Positions 34,734 through 45,606 of a stretch of 52,720 bases of DNA are shown one piece after another (position 1 is the first letter of the stretch; each line of letters starts with the position of its first letter). This DNA comes from Rhodospirillales bacterium (GTDB lineage Bacteria; Pseudomonadota; Alphaproteobacteria; Rhodospirillales; Casp-alpha2). The notes beneath the pieces are model-generated. The model saw nothing but the letters and a program-made list of their open reading frames with translations. It did no database searches and was not told where the DNA came from. A program made the translations under genes and the position numbers. The stretch is taken from contig JAEPMA010000017.1 of assembly GCA_017644185.1 (NCBI GenBank), forward strand, positions 1 through 52,720, given 5' to 3'.

Positions 34734-36302
34734 ATGCCGCAGTCCCGCACTTTGCGCCACGTTCCATGCAGCGCCCTGCCCCGCAGAGGAGGCGGCGCTG
34801 CAGCCATTGCCGTTGTGGTTCTTGCATTTCTGATCCTCACACCCGGATCAGCTCGGTCGTGGGAGGCCGATACCCATTACGGGCTGGTGAAATGGCTCGC
34901 TTTCAAGGCAGGTTTCTCGCTTACCGACGCGGAGTTGGTTGCCGCGGGGTCCCAATCCGCTGACGAAAGCATCACACTGTCCGCAACGGACGTCATGGTC
35001 CGTACATGGTGCAAAGACGTCGAGGCATCACGCCATGTTCAACAACACCACTTTCCAAGCGGCGGGTATATCCCTTCTTTGCCGCCCCAGCGCCTCGTTC
35101 ATCCCGGACACCATGGCGACAAATTGAGTTCGAACCGTTGGGTTCGCCAGGAGATATACATCGATAGCGACTATATCGACCGCAGGACCCGGCTCGACCG
35201 CTTTGGCGCATCACTACACCCGTTAGCCGATTCCTGGTCCCATCAGGGTGAATCAGACACGATCGAACTATGTCCGGACGATTTGTTCTGGGGGCACCCG
35301 GCTAATCGGGGCGGAATTACAATTAGCCCGTTTGCTATGCATAACCACGACGCCGACCTCACGTACATTTATCCCAAAGACCCCTCACGCGACCGGGACG
35401 CGACGGAAGCCGCCAAGACGCTTTACGCGTTCATGGTACTGTTTCTGGACAACAACCCCTCGTTCATAGGTTCAGGACGGCGTCACGGGTGGGACGATCT
35501 GGTCGAAGATGTCAGAAAATTCTCGCGCGCCGACAAGACCTACAAGGATAACGACCCCAACACCAAACAGGCCTGGTTTGAATCGAAACCCGAAGTGTGG
35601 GGCACCTACACGACTTATCCCTGTTTTCTGCGAAAATTGAACCTTGAGGGAAGCGATTACGCATCCTGTTCGCCGGGCGCCCGGGAAACACCGATGGCAT
35701 CGGAACCAAGCTCTGACGAATTGGGTCCGATTATCGGCGAAAACGTTCCGGACGAAGCACGCGTGCAGATGGCCGAACTGCTGCAAACATGGATTGTCGA
35801 CCGAGAAATCGAAACTGTTGTCTACAAGTTTATCGATGCTGATCGAGTGACCGAACGCCTAGCATTGCCCGCGCTCGCCAGTATTGACGCGACACCTCAG
35901 GCATTACGGCGCAGTTCCGAGGCCATCTTGGCCCAAGATCGGATCAAGGATGCCCTGGCGGTACCAGACAGGTGGTTGTTCGCCATGATGAATATGTGGT
36001 TCGCGGCCGATCATGGCCGAGTGAATTCATTGGGGCACGGCATGCCCCATCCGGGAGGGTTTCAAATGCTTGCCGGGAATGACCTGCAACAGCTCGACAA
36101 GCTCGAAACCCTAGCAGATGCCATACACGTGCCGGGTCTGTCCGCAACTTATCAATTGGTGGCTCTTGAAAGCACTGGAGAAAACAACCGTTATCTCTCG
36201 ACATTTGCCTTCAAGCACGCGCCACGCGACACGATCATCGTGGTGATGGAACGCGTCAACACTGAATGGAAGATAACAGAGTTTTTGTGGCTCTCCGTAT
36301 AG
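34734..36302 (+). CDS. Putative secreted zinc-dependent phospholipase C-like protein
   Basis: 522 aa. Signal peptide (IAVVVLAFLILTPGSARS, about 25-42); cleavage there would leave Trp43 first (WEADTHYG), as in zinc-dependent phospholipase C, where the N-terminal Trp binds zinc. His-rich candidates include His48, His101, HPGHHGDK (123-130) and the H-x3-D-x3-H motif LHPLADSWSHQG (161-172), similar to PLC/DUF6765-type proteins. The C-terminal half is unrecognised. Sampled lines run near 52-58% GC against about 65% in the DUF2889 gene, with an AT-rich upstream region, so transfer is likely. The start follows GGGAAAG. The family call is tentative. Confidence 0.6.
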   Translation: MPQSRTLRHVPCSALPRRGGGAAAIAVVVLAFLILTPGSARSWEADTHYGLVKWLAFKAGFSLTDAELVAAGSQSADESITLSATDVMVRTWCKDVEASRHVQQHHFPSGGYIPSLPPQRLVHPGHHGDKLSSNRWVRQEIYIDSDYIDRRTRLDRFGASLHPLADSWSHQGESDTIELCPDDLFWGHPANRGGITISPFAMHNHDADLTYIYPKDPSRDRDATEAAKTLYAFMVLFLDNNPSFIGSGRRHGWDDLVEDVRKFSRADKTYKDNDPNTKQAWFESKPEVWGTYTTYPCFLRKLNLEGSDYASCSPGARETPMASEPSSDELGPIIGENVPDEARVQMAELLQTWIVDREIETVVYKFIDADRVTERLALPALASIDATPQALRRSSEAILAQDRIKDALAVPDRWLFAMMNMWFAADHGRVNSLGHGMPHPGGFQMLAGNDLQQLDKLETLADAIHVPGLSATYQLVALESTGENNRYLSTFAFKHAPRDTIIVVMERVNTEWKITEFLWLSV

Positions 36303-36312
36303 AAACGTTCTG

Positions 36313-36370
36313 CACCAGCCCGGTCGTCAAACGCCGCTGGCCGGAGTTTTACGAAGGGGAATGAGGGCTT
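36313..36370 (+). repeat. Direct repeat, right copy (remnant 3' end of a DUF2889 gene)
   Basis: Begins 11 bp after the cargo-gene stop. In frame it encodes TSPVVKRRWPEFYEGE and a stop, against TSPVVKRRWPAFYEGE at the left copy. Of five base differences four are synonymous, so this copy descends from a functional DUF2889 coding sequence, not from random duplication of noncoding DNA. Confidence 0.8.
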
Positions 36371-36384
36371 AGACTGACAGTGCC

Positions 36385-36464
36385 GTCACCCTGAACTCGA
36401 TTCAGGGTCCATGACGCCCGAAATGCGTAAAGGGCATGGGTCCTGAATCAAGTTCAGGACGACG
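36385..36464. repeat. Pair of family B hairpins
   Basis: CCTGAACTCGATTCAGGGTCC (first stem CCTGAA/TTCAGG) near 36389 and TCCTGAATCAAGTTCAGGA near 36441, with GTCA and GACGAC ends. It lies between the convergent cargo gene and the RHH gene. Nothing else is seen in 36371-36506. Confidence 0.65.
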
Positions 36465-36506
36465 AGATTCAGAAATGAGCGGAAATCTTAGAAAGCCGAC
36501 GCCCGC

Positions 36507-36770
36507 TCAAAGCCCGTTGAGCGCCGCGTCGATCCGGTTGCCGGCACTGCCGGATGCGGCAAGGCGCAGATAGTTGATCACCGTCGCGCGGACCGCCTGG
36601 GCCCGGTTGGCCCCGTCCCGAGCGGCATCGATGCGGGTACAGATTTGATGCCGGTTGATGCCTTCTTTCTCGCAAATCTCGTCCAACGCGTCCCACACGG
36701 CGGCTTCGAGGCGGATCGTCGTCCGCCGCTTGGCAATCATGATATTTCGCGTTTGCATTTGCGCATTCAT
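36507..36770 (-). CDS. Ribbon-helix-helix domain protein
   Basis: 87 aa. RHH_4-type fold: beta strand RRTTIRLEA (about 15-23), helix A VWDALDEICEKEG and helix B NRHQICTRIDAA. RHH dimers bind DNA through the paired strand. No toxin-like partner gene is adjacent, so a small regulator is more likely than an antitoxin. The start at 36770 is supported by GGAGAAG upstream; later ATGs (residues 5 and 11) are possible. It lies 88 bp downstream of the cyclase gene on the same strand. Confidence 0.82.
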   Translation of the reverse strand: MNAQMQTRNIMIAKRRTTIRLEAAVWDALDEICEKEGINRHQICTRIDAARDGANRAQAVRATVINYLRLAASGSAGNRIDAALNGL

Positions 36771-36858
36771 TCAACTTCTCCGGGATTCAGTGCCCGAAAA
36801 GATTCCACATATGCACGCGACTTAAAAGTGTATTTTTAGGAAAAGTTTAAACCGACGA

Positions 36859-39390
36859 TTATTTCGACGTCATAACGAAGACGCCATCCCAGTCTTTCGG
36901 CGGGTCCGCCTTCAATGCTTCGCAGCGGTCGATATAGATTTGCGCCAGCTTGTCGTCGGGATTCGCCTTCAGGCATTCCCTGAACAATCCCATCGCCTTG
37001 TCCCAGTCACCTTTGTTGTAGTGGACACGGGCGGCCTTGAAGTTGTTCACGACCTCCATCAGGTTCGGAAACGTCTCTTCCGAATGATAATCCAGCACTT
37101 CGAGGATTTCGACGGGCTTGGTCTTGCCCTTCACGACGACGCGGTCGATATCCCTGATCCGGTACGTGCCCTTGAGCTTTTTGTACGTGAGATCGCTGAT
37201 CAGAATTCTGGCGGCGTATTGCTTGCACGCCGATTCGAGCCGGGCCGCCAGGTTCACCCCGTCGCCGATCATGGTGTAGTCCATCCGCTTGGGTGAGCCG
37301 ATGTTCCCCGTCACGACGTTGTCGGTATTCAGCCCGAGACCCATATCGATCGGCATCTCCCCCTTGGCCTCGCGCTCCTTGTTCCATTCCCAAAGCTCCC
37401 GGATCATCGAGATCCCGGCGCGGACGGCGCGGTCCTCGTCGTCGTCGCGCGGGATCGGCACCCCAAAGCCCGCCATGATGGCGTCGCCGATGAACTTGTC
37501 GAGCATCCCCCCTTCGCGCGAGATGCATTCCACCATGATGGTGAAGTACTCGTTGAGCATCTGGACGGTGCCCTGCGGGCCGAGGGATTCGGTGATCGTC
37601 GTGAACGAGCGCACGTCGGAAAACAGCACCGTCGCCTCGATGGCTTTACCCCCAAGGGCGTCGTCACCGCCGGCCATCAGCTGATCGGCAAGGCCCGGGT
37701 CCATGTACCGCGACATGGTGGATTTCATGCGTTTTTCGGACGAGATGTCCTCGATCATGAACATCACGCCGAGCTTCTTATCCTCGGGGCTCAAGAGCGG
37801 CAGACACGTGACGTTGCAGTTGATCTTTTCGCGTTTCTCGACCTCGCCGTCGCCGACCACGAGTTCGGCGTCCATCTTGATGTCGCCCTCGCCGCTTTCA
37901 TCGACTTCCGCAGCCTGCTCCATCATCCATTTGTTTTCTTCGACGAAGAATTCTTCCGCCTTCTTGTCGATGATCTCGTTCGCCTTGACGCGCAGAATAC
38001 GAAGACCGGCCGCATTGCAGGTGACGATCTTGTGATCCTCGTCCAGCGTGACGACCGCGTTGGTCATCGATTCCAGCATGCTCTCGTTGTAGTTCTTCAT
38101 ATTCTGAACGTCTTCGAAGAGCTTGGCGTTCTCGAGGGCGATGGCGATCTGCGACGTGAACGCCTTGAGGCGCGCCTCGTCCTCATCCGAGAACGGCCCG
38201 CCCCGCTTGTTCAGCACCTGCGTGACGCCGATCACCTTGGCGTCCTTGTTCGTCACCGGGATTGCGAGGATCGAGCGCGTAAAATACCCCGTTTGTTTGT
38301 CGAAGCTCGGGTTGAAGCGCAAATCGGCGTAGGCGTAAGGGATGTTGACCGATTTTCCCGACGAGAACACCGCCCCCGCGATCCCGGCCGTATTCGGCAA
38401 CCGGATTTCACCGATGCTGTCGCCCATGGCGACGCGCGAGAACAACTCGTTGGTTTTTTCGTCGTTGATGAACAGCGTGCCGCGGTCGGCGTTGAGCATC
38501 CGCGTCGCCTCGGTCATGACCTTGGCTAAAAGCGAGCCAAGTTCCAGATCGGACGTCACATCGGTGACGATGTCGAGGAATTCCAGCTCCTGCTCGCGCG
38601 ATTTCTTCATCTTCTCGACGAACTGCGTCGATTGCAGGGCGACGGATGCCTGCGTCGTCATGGCTTCGAGCAGCGCCAGGTCGTCGTCGGTGAACTCGCC
38701 TTTTTTCTTGTTGAGCACCTGAATGACGCCGATCAGCTCGCCTTTTACGGTGCGCACCGGCGCGCACAGGATCGATTTCGTCGTGAAGCCGGTCTGTTCG
38801 TCGACGGTGCGGTTGAAGCGGTCGTCGGCATAGGCGTCGAGGATGATCAGCCCGTCGCCCGACTGGAACACCGCACCCGCGATACCGGAATTGTTCATGA
38901 TACGGATTTCGCGCTGGAAGTTGCCCTGCGCGAAACGGGAATAAAGCTCGTCGGTGACGGGGTCGTTCAGGAACAACGTGCCGCGTTCGGCCTGTAGCTC
39001 CCACGTCGTCATCTCGACCATGGTTTCCAGGACTTCATCCAGGCTTTCGATGGCCGCGACCCGTCTCGAGACGTTCAGCAGCATTTCCGCCTGTTTCAGT
39101 TTTCGGTCGGCCTGGCGCAGCTTGTCCATGCGGCTGATGCGGCCGTTGCCTCCGTCCTCGTCCTCGTCCTCGGCGGCAGCGGCGCGTTTGCTGGCACGCG
39201 GCGGCGCAGGTGCGCGGCGCGGCGGCGGACTTGAGGTTTCCTGCTTGGCAGGCGGAGCACCCGCGGGCTTGGCGGGCGGGGTATCGGTGTTCGCATCAGG
39301 TGCCGGCGTCTCGTTCGGCGCGCGCACACCGGCGCGGCCACGCCCGTTCGCGCGCCTCGCCCCTGCCTTGACCCGAATGTTACTTGCCAC
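36859..39390 (-). CDS. Class III adenylate/guanylate cyclase with two GAF domains and a PAS-like domain
   Basis: 843 aa, soluble. Order: Ala/Pro-rich tail (1-80), GAF1 (about 105-260), GAF2 (about 275-425), PAS-like domain (about 435-555), class III cyclase (about 585-760) and a TPR-like C-terminus (about 770-830). Both GAFs carry the NKKxGxFTxxD-like NKKKGEFTDDD and NKRGGPFSDED motifs of nucleotide-binding GAFs. Metal Asps are Asp592 (FSDVRSFT) and Asp636 (DKFIGDAIMAGFG), then DYTMIGDGVNLAARLES with transition-state residues. The Asp in MDYT favours ATP, hence cAMP. The GTG start overlaps the coiled-coil gene by 11 bp. Confidence 0.9.
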   Translation of the reverse strand: MASNIRVKAGARRANGRGRAGVRAPNETPAPDANTDTPPAKPAGAPPAKQETSSPPPRRAPAPPRASKRAAAAEDEDEDGGNGRISRMDKLRQADRKLKQAEMLLNVSRRVAAIESLDEVLETMVEMTTWELQAERGTLFLNDPVTDELYSRFAQGNFQREIRIMNNSGIAGAVFQSGDGLIILDAYADDRFNRTVDEQTGFTTKSILCAPVRTVKGELIGVIQVLNKKKGEFTDDDLALLEAMTTQASVALQSTQFVEKMKKSREQELEFLDIVTDVTSDLELGSLLAKVMTEATRMLNADRGTLFINDEKTNELFSRVAMGDSIGEIRLPNTAGIAGAVFSSGKSVNIPYAYADLRFNPSFDKQTGYFTRSILAIPVTNKDAKVIGVTQVLNKRGGPFSDEDEARLKAFTSQIAIALENAKLFEDVQNMKNYNESMLESMTNAVVTLDEDHKIVTCNAAGLRILRVKANEIIDKKAEEFFVEENKWMMEQAAEVDESGEGDIKMDAELVVGDGEVEKREKINCNVTCLPLLSPEDKKLGVMFMIEDISSEKRMKSTMSRYMDPGLADQLMAGGDDALGGKAIEATVLFSDVRSFTTITESLGPQGTVQMLNEYFTIMVECISREGGMLDKFIGDAIMAGFGVPIPRDDDEDRAVRAGISMIRELWEWNKEREAKGEMPIDMGLGLNTDNVVTGNIGSPKRMDYTMIGDGVNLAARLESACKQYAARILISDLTYKKLKGTYRIRDIDRVVVKGKTKPVEILEVLDYHSEETFPNLMEVVNNFKAARVHYNKGDWDKAMGLFRECLKANPDDKLAQIYIDRCEALKADPPKDWDGVFVMTSK

Positions 39391-39943
39391 CCTTTATCTT
39401 CTCCAACTCGTCGCGCATTTCGACCACGGTCTGTTGAAGCTGCCCCAGCTCATCGCGCGCGATGCGCTCCTGCTCCTGCAACTTTTCGATGCTGTCGAAG
39501 CGCATGGTTTCCAGCTCTTCGCGCAGCGATGCGACCGTCTCCTTCAACTGGCGGATTTCATCCTGTCCGGCGCGTGTCGCGTCCTGAACCGCATCCGCCT
39601 TTTCAACCTGCAAGCGCTCTAGTTCATCCCTGAGCGCCTGCGACGTCTCCTTCAATTGCTTGATCTCGCTCGCGGAGCCCGAAATAGCTTCCTGCACCCG
39701 GCTTTCGGCAGCGGCGCGGTGAAGTTCAAGTTCGTCCCTGAGCGCCTGCGCCGTCTCCTTCAACTGCTTGATCTCATCGACGGAATTCGAAACCGCGTCC
39801 TGAACCGCCTGGTCCTTTTCGACCTGTAACCGCTCAAGTTCCTCGCGCAACGCGAAGACCGTTTGCTCCATCTGTCGAAGCTGTAAATTAACCTGACGAA
39901 GCTCGTCCGGCTCCTCCTCGACCAGTTTTGCAATATCAGACAT
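39380..39943 (-). CDS. Coiled-coil protein of five 36-residue repeats, partner of the cyclase
   Basis: 187 aa, almost wholly predicted coiled coil, strongly charged, no Pro, no signal peptide. The repeat EIKQLKETxQALRDELExxx starts near residues 21, 57, 93, 129 and 165, an exact 36-aa period (108 bp in DNA). Many units include LQVEKxxAVQDA. It is encoded immediately upstream of, and overlapping, the cyclase gene, so it is probably its scaffold or dimerisation partner. No known family recognised; repeat expansion and contraction between strains would be expected. Confidence 0.8.
   Translation of the reverse strand: MSDIAKLVEEEPDELRQVNLQLRQMEQTVFALREELERLQVEKDQAVQDAVSNSVDEIKQLKETAQALRDELELHRAAAESRVQEAISGSASEIKQLKETSQALRDELERLQVEKADAVQDATRAGQDEIRQLKETVASLREELETMRFDSIEKLQEQERIARDELGQLQQTVVEMRDELEKIKGGK
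39383..39883 (-). repeat. 108-bp intragenic tandem repeats
   Basis: The five protein repeats of the coiled-coil gene correspond to tandem 108-bp DNA units. CTCCTTCAA(C/T)TG recurs on the plus strand (for example at about 39539, 39647 and 39755), in step with the 36-residue period. Confidence 0.75.
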
Positions 39944-40047
39944 TAACTTCCATACGCACGCCTCTAACTCTTTGATATCATAGTATCCATGAGCGGAATC
40001 TGCAGCAAATATAATGCGTCGGCCCTTGCACCTATGGAGAGCCGTTG

Positions 40048-41310
40048 ATGAGCGCGGTCTGCCGCGATTGCGCGAAGGTGTATGACGCGGCGCCGGCGTC
40101 GGGTTGCCCGAATTGCGGCGGCACGCGATTGTTCGCGCATCCGGAACTCGACGCCCTCGAAATCGCCCACCTGGATTGCGATGCGTTCTATGCTTCGGTC
40201 GAAAAGCGCGATAACCCGGAAATCCGCGGCAAACCGGTGATCGTCGGGGGTGGCCGGCGGGGCGTGGTGTCGGCGTGCTGCTATATCGCCCGGATCTACG
40301 GCATCCGCTCGGCCATGCCGATGTTCAAGGCGCTGAAGGCGTGTCCCGACGCCGTCGTGATCCGCCCCAACATGGAGAAATACCGCCAGGTCGGCCATCA
40401 GGTCAGGGAATTGATGCAGGGGGTCACCCCGATGGTCGAGCCGATTTCCATCGACGAGGCGTTTCTGGATTTGTCCGGGACGCGCCGCCTGCATCACGGC
40501 ACGCCGGCGCAAACCCTGGTCAGGCTCGCTAAGAAGATCGAGGACGAGATCGGCATCAACGTCTCGATCGGGCTCAGCTACAACAAATTCCTCGCCAAGC
40601 TCGCCTCCGACCTCGACAAGCCACGCGGCTTCGCCGCCATCGGGAGAGAGGAAGCTGTTCCGTTTCTGGCTGAAAAACCGGTCGGGATTTTGTGGGGGGT
40701 CGGCCGGGCGCTGAACAAGAAACTGGAATACGACGGCATCGCCAAGGTCGGCGACCTCCATAAATTCGAGGAAAGCGAACTCGTCGCGCGCTACGGGTCG
40801 ATCGGCACACGATTGAAACGCTTCTCCCAGGGCAAGGACGTCCGAAGCGTCGACCCGGAGAGCGTCACGAAATCGATCTCCGCCGAAACCACCTTCGAAG
40901 ACGACGTCGCCGATCCGGACAATCTAAAAGTCACCCTCTGGGGGTTGTCGGAAAAAGTCGCGAGACGTCTTGGGCGGGCGGGGTATGCCTGCGACGGGGT
41001 GCAGCTCAAACTCAAATCCGCCGACTTCAAACTGGTGACACGCTCAAGAAAACTCTCAGGCCCGACCAAGCTCGCTGACGAAATCTATAAAGCCGCCGAG
41101 GCTTTGTTAATGGGCGAAGCCGACGGCAAGAAACTCTATCGGCTGATCGGGGTGGGCGCGGAACGCCTGTTGCCCGGCGATCAGGCCGACCAGCCCGATC
41201 TCGCCGATCCCGACCGCGGCAAGCGCGTCAAGGTCGCCGACGCCATCGACGCGGTCCGCGCCAAGTTCGGCGACACCGCCATCAAAAAAGGCCGCGGATT
41301 CAGGAAGTAG
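40048..41310 (+). CDS. dinB: DNA polymerase IV (Y-family) with N-terminal zinc ribbon
   Basis: 420 aa. The N-terminus has a CxxC...CxxC ribbon (CRDCAKVYDAAPASGCPNC, residues 5-23), then the polymerase core. Catalytic acidic motifs are HLDCDAFYASVEKRD (about 42-56) and SIDEAFLDLSG (about 133-143). A little-finger domain is at about 275-390, and a QADQPDL segment near the C-terminus could contact the sliding clamp. It performs error-prone translesion synthesis. The ATG at 40048 was preferred over TTG at 40045. It diverges from the coiled-coil/cyclase operon. Confidence 0.93.
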   Translation: MSAVCRDCAKVYDAAPASGCPNCGGTRLFAHPELDALEIAHLDCDAFYASVEKRDNPEIRGKPVIVGGGRRGVVSACCYIARIYGIRSAMPMFKALKACPDAVVIRPNMEKYRQVGHQVRELMQGVTPMVEPISIDEAFLDLSGTRRLHHGTPAQTLVRLAKKIEDEIGINVSIGLSYNKFLAKLASDLDKPRGFAAIGREEAVPFLAEKPVGILWGVGRALNKKLEYDGIAKVGDLHKFEESELVARYGSIGTRLKRFSQGKDVRSVDPESVTKSISAETTFEDDVADPDNLKVTLWGLSEKVARRLGRAGYACDGVQLKLKSADFKLVTRSRKLSGPTKLADEIYKAAEALLMGEADGKKLYRLIGVGAERLLPGDQADQPDLADPDRGKRVKVADAIDAVRAKFGDTAIKKGRGFRK

Positions 41311-41409
41311 CCCCCTCACCCGGCGCGCAAGCGCGCCACCCTCTCCCGAGGGAGAGGGGTGGTTCCGCGAGCGTTCCTTCTCCCTTGGGAGAAGGACAGG
41401 ATGAGGGGC
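41311..41409. repeat. Family A' intergenic hairpin repeat, copy 2
   Basis: Starts directly after the dinB stop with CCCCCTCACCCGGC, contains GGCGCGCAAGCGCGCC, CCTCTCCCGAGGGAGAGG and CTTCTCCCTTGGGAGAAGG, and ends GGATGAGGGG. It lies between convergent dinB and the isocitrate dehydrogenase gene. Confidence 0.85.
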
Positions 41410-41413
41410 TAAC

Positions 41414-43900
<2,487 letters not shown>

Positions 43901-44437
43901 ATGCAGACCATTGCCCCCCGCGAGGCCGATGCCCTCGTCAACGATCACAAGGCCGTCCTTCTCGACATCCGCAGCGAGGACGAGTTCGCCGATGCGCACC
44001 TTCCCGGCGCGATGCTGGTGCCGAACGGCGAAATCGACGAGGCCATGGCGGCGACGCTCGACGGCCGCGATGCGATCTTCTATTGCACGTCCGGTATGCG
44101 CACGACCCGCGCCGCCAACGACCTGGAACGGGGCGGCCTGAACAATCCGAAGATTCTCGAAGGCGGGCTCAACAGCTGGATGTCGGCGGGCCTTCCCGTC
44201 GTCAACAAGCACGGCCAGCACGGCGTCTATACCATCAGCATCCCGCGCCAGGTGCAGATCACCGTCGGCACGATGATTCTGCTTTTCGCAGTGCTCGCGT
44301 GGATGGGTGTGTCGTTCGCGCCCTACGTTCTCGGCGCCATCGGCCTTGGCCTTTTAACCGCCGGCCTGACCGGCACCTGCATGCTGGCCAACGTCATCAT
44401 GATGATGCCGTGGAACAGGTCTGGAAACGGTAGCTGA
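43901..44437 (+). CDS. Rhodanese-domain protein with C-terminal membrane hairpin
   Basis: 178 aa. Rhodanese domain (about 1-105) with active-site Cys62 in YCTSGMRTTR, followed by a DUF2892-like pair of transmembrane helices (about 115-135 and 138-165). It is anchored with the rhodanese in the cytoplasm and transfers sulfane sulfur to an unknown acceptor. Many such proteins accompany sulfide oxidation, but no sulfur gene is adjacent. Confidence 0.9.
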   Translation: MQTIAPREADALVNDHKAVLLDIRSEDEFADAHLPGAMLVPNGEIDEAMAATLDGRDAIFYCTSGMRTTRAANDLERGGLNNPKILEGGLNSWMSAGLPVVNKHGQHGVYTISIPRQVQITVGTMILLFAVLAWMGVSFAPYVLGAIGLGLLTAGLTGTCMLANVIMMMPWNRSGNGS

Positions 44438-44452
44438 GTGTTTACGTTTTAC

Positions 44453-44608
44453 GTCATCCCGGCCGCAGCGCAGCGGAAAGCCGGGACCCATTTCAAAAGC
44501 GTTCCAATCTGGCGATACGGTCGGTGCGACCCTGCCATGGGTCCCGGATCGTAAGGTTCGCCATCGGCGCCTGACCGGCGTCGGCTCACCTAACGTCCGG
44601 GATGACGC
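44453..44608. repeat. Long GTCATCCCGG inverted repeat
   Basis: Starts GTCATCCCGGCCGC and ends CCGGGATGACG, with GGGACCCATT near 44482 and AATGGGTCCC-like ATGGGTCCCGG near 44537, so inner and outer arms pair. It lies between the convergent rhodanese and SDR genes. Confidence 0.65.
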
Positions 44609-44624
44609 TTGAGGTTTTGTCCCC

Positions 44625-45425
44625 CTAGTCGCACCGCGCCGTCATCCCGCCGTCGACGACGAGTTCGGTCGCGGTGATGAAGCGCGCCTCGTCCGAACAT
44701 AAAAACAGCGCCGCGTTGGCGATGTCCCTGCCGTCCCCCATGAATCCCAAGGGTATGCGTGCCTGACGCTTCTTCAACAATCCCTCGACGTCTCCCCCCG
44801 CGTGTTGGTCGGCCAGTCTCGCGGCCACCATGGGGGTATGCATCTGACCGGGGATGACGGTGCAGACCCGAATCCCCTTGGGGGCGTACTGCACGCCCAG
44901 CACGCGCGAGAAATGAATAATCCCCGCTTTGGCGGCGGCGTAGGCGGATTGAGGAACACCCGTCCATCTTAGGCCCGCCGAGGACCCTGTATTGATGATC
45001 ACGCCCGATCCCTGTTTTTCCATGATCGGAAGGACCGCTTTACAGCAAAGGTAGACCGATTTGACGTTGAACGCCATTTGGTGGTCCCACGTGTCCTCGT
45101 CCATCTCGACCGGGCCGCCGTGCGCCGACCCACCAACATTGTTGATCAGGATGTCGACGCGCCCAAAGCGTTCGACACACGCTTCGACCATCTTATCGAC
45201 CTGCGATTTGTCGGTGACGTCGCAAAGATGGGTTTCGATCTCGCCGCCGAAGTCAGCGACTTTCTCCAGCGTTTCATCCATCGGTTCGGAATTCAGATCG
45301 ACGGCGAAAATCTTCGCGCCTTCCTGGGCGAAGCGCACGCACTCGGCGCGCCCGTTGCCCCAGCCCGGCCCGACGCACCCCGCGCCCGTAATGATCGCGA
45401 CCTTACCTTCAAGTCTTCCCGTCAT
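44625..45425 (-). CDS. Short-chain dehydrogenase/reductase
   Basis: 266 aa, classical SDR. Cofactor motif TGAGCVGPGWGNGR (about 14-27), NNVGG (about 94-98, replacing NNAG), catalytic Ser in TGSSAGLRW, then Tyr and Lys in SAYAAAKAG (about 166-174). The cofactor-binding loop has an Asp (VDLNSEP), which favours NAD(H). Substrate unknown. The insertion CVGPGWGNGR in the Gly-rich turn is longer than usual. It stands alone on the minus strand between two hairpin repeats. Confidence 0.9.
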   Translation of the reverse strand: MTGRLEGKVAIITGAGCVGPGWGNGRAECVRFAQEGAKIFAVDLNSEPMDETLEKVADFGGEIETHLCDVTDKSQVDKMVEACVERFGRVDILINNVGGSAHGGPVEMDEDTWDHQMAFNVKSVYLCCKAVLPIMEKQGSGVIINTGSSAGLRWTGVPQSAYAAAKAGIIHFSRVLGVQYAPKGIRVCTVIPGQMHTPMVAARLADQHAGGDVEGLLKKRQARIPLGFMGDGRDIANAALFLCSDEARFITATELVVDGGMTARCD

Positions 45426-45494
45426 GGATATTTCCCCAAGTAATGTTTGTTTTTACTGGGGCGCATTCTGGCGGAACTTCGGGGAGCGCAAAAG

Positions 45495-45593
45495 CCCCCT
45501 CACCCGGCGCGCAAGCGCGCCACCCTCTCCCCAGGGAGAGGGGCGACGCCACGTGAGTACCTTCTCCCTTGGGAGAAGGACAGGATGAGGGGC
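45495..45593. repeat. Family A' intergenic hairpin repeat, copy 3
   Basis: Nearly identical to the copy at 41311 (GGCGCGCAAGCGCGCC core and paired CTTCTCCC/GGGAGAAGG). It lies between the tandem SDR and icd genes, both minus strand, just 3' of icd. Confidence 0.85.
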
Positions 45594-45606
45594 TACCGGC
45601 TGAACC

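Noticed and set aside
36507-36770. Toxin-antitoxin module
   Set aside because: The RHH protein could be an antitoxin, but no toxin-sized partner frame lies within reach on the same strand.
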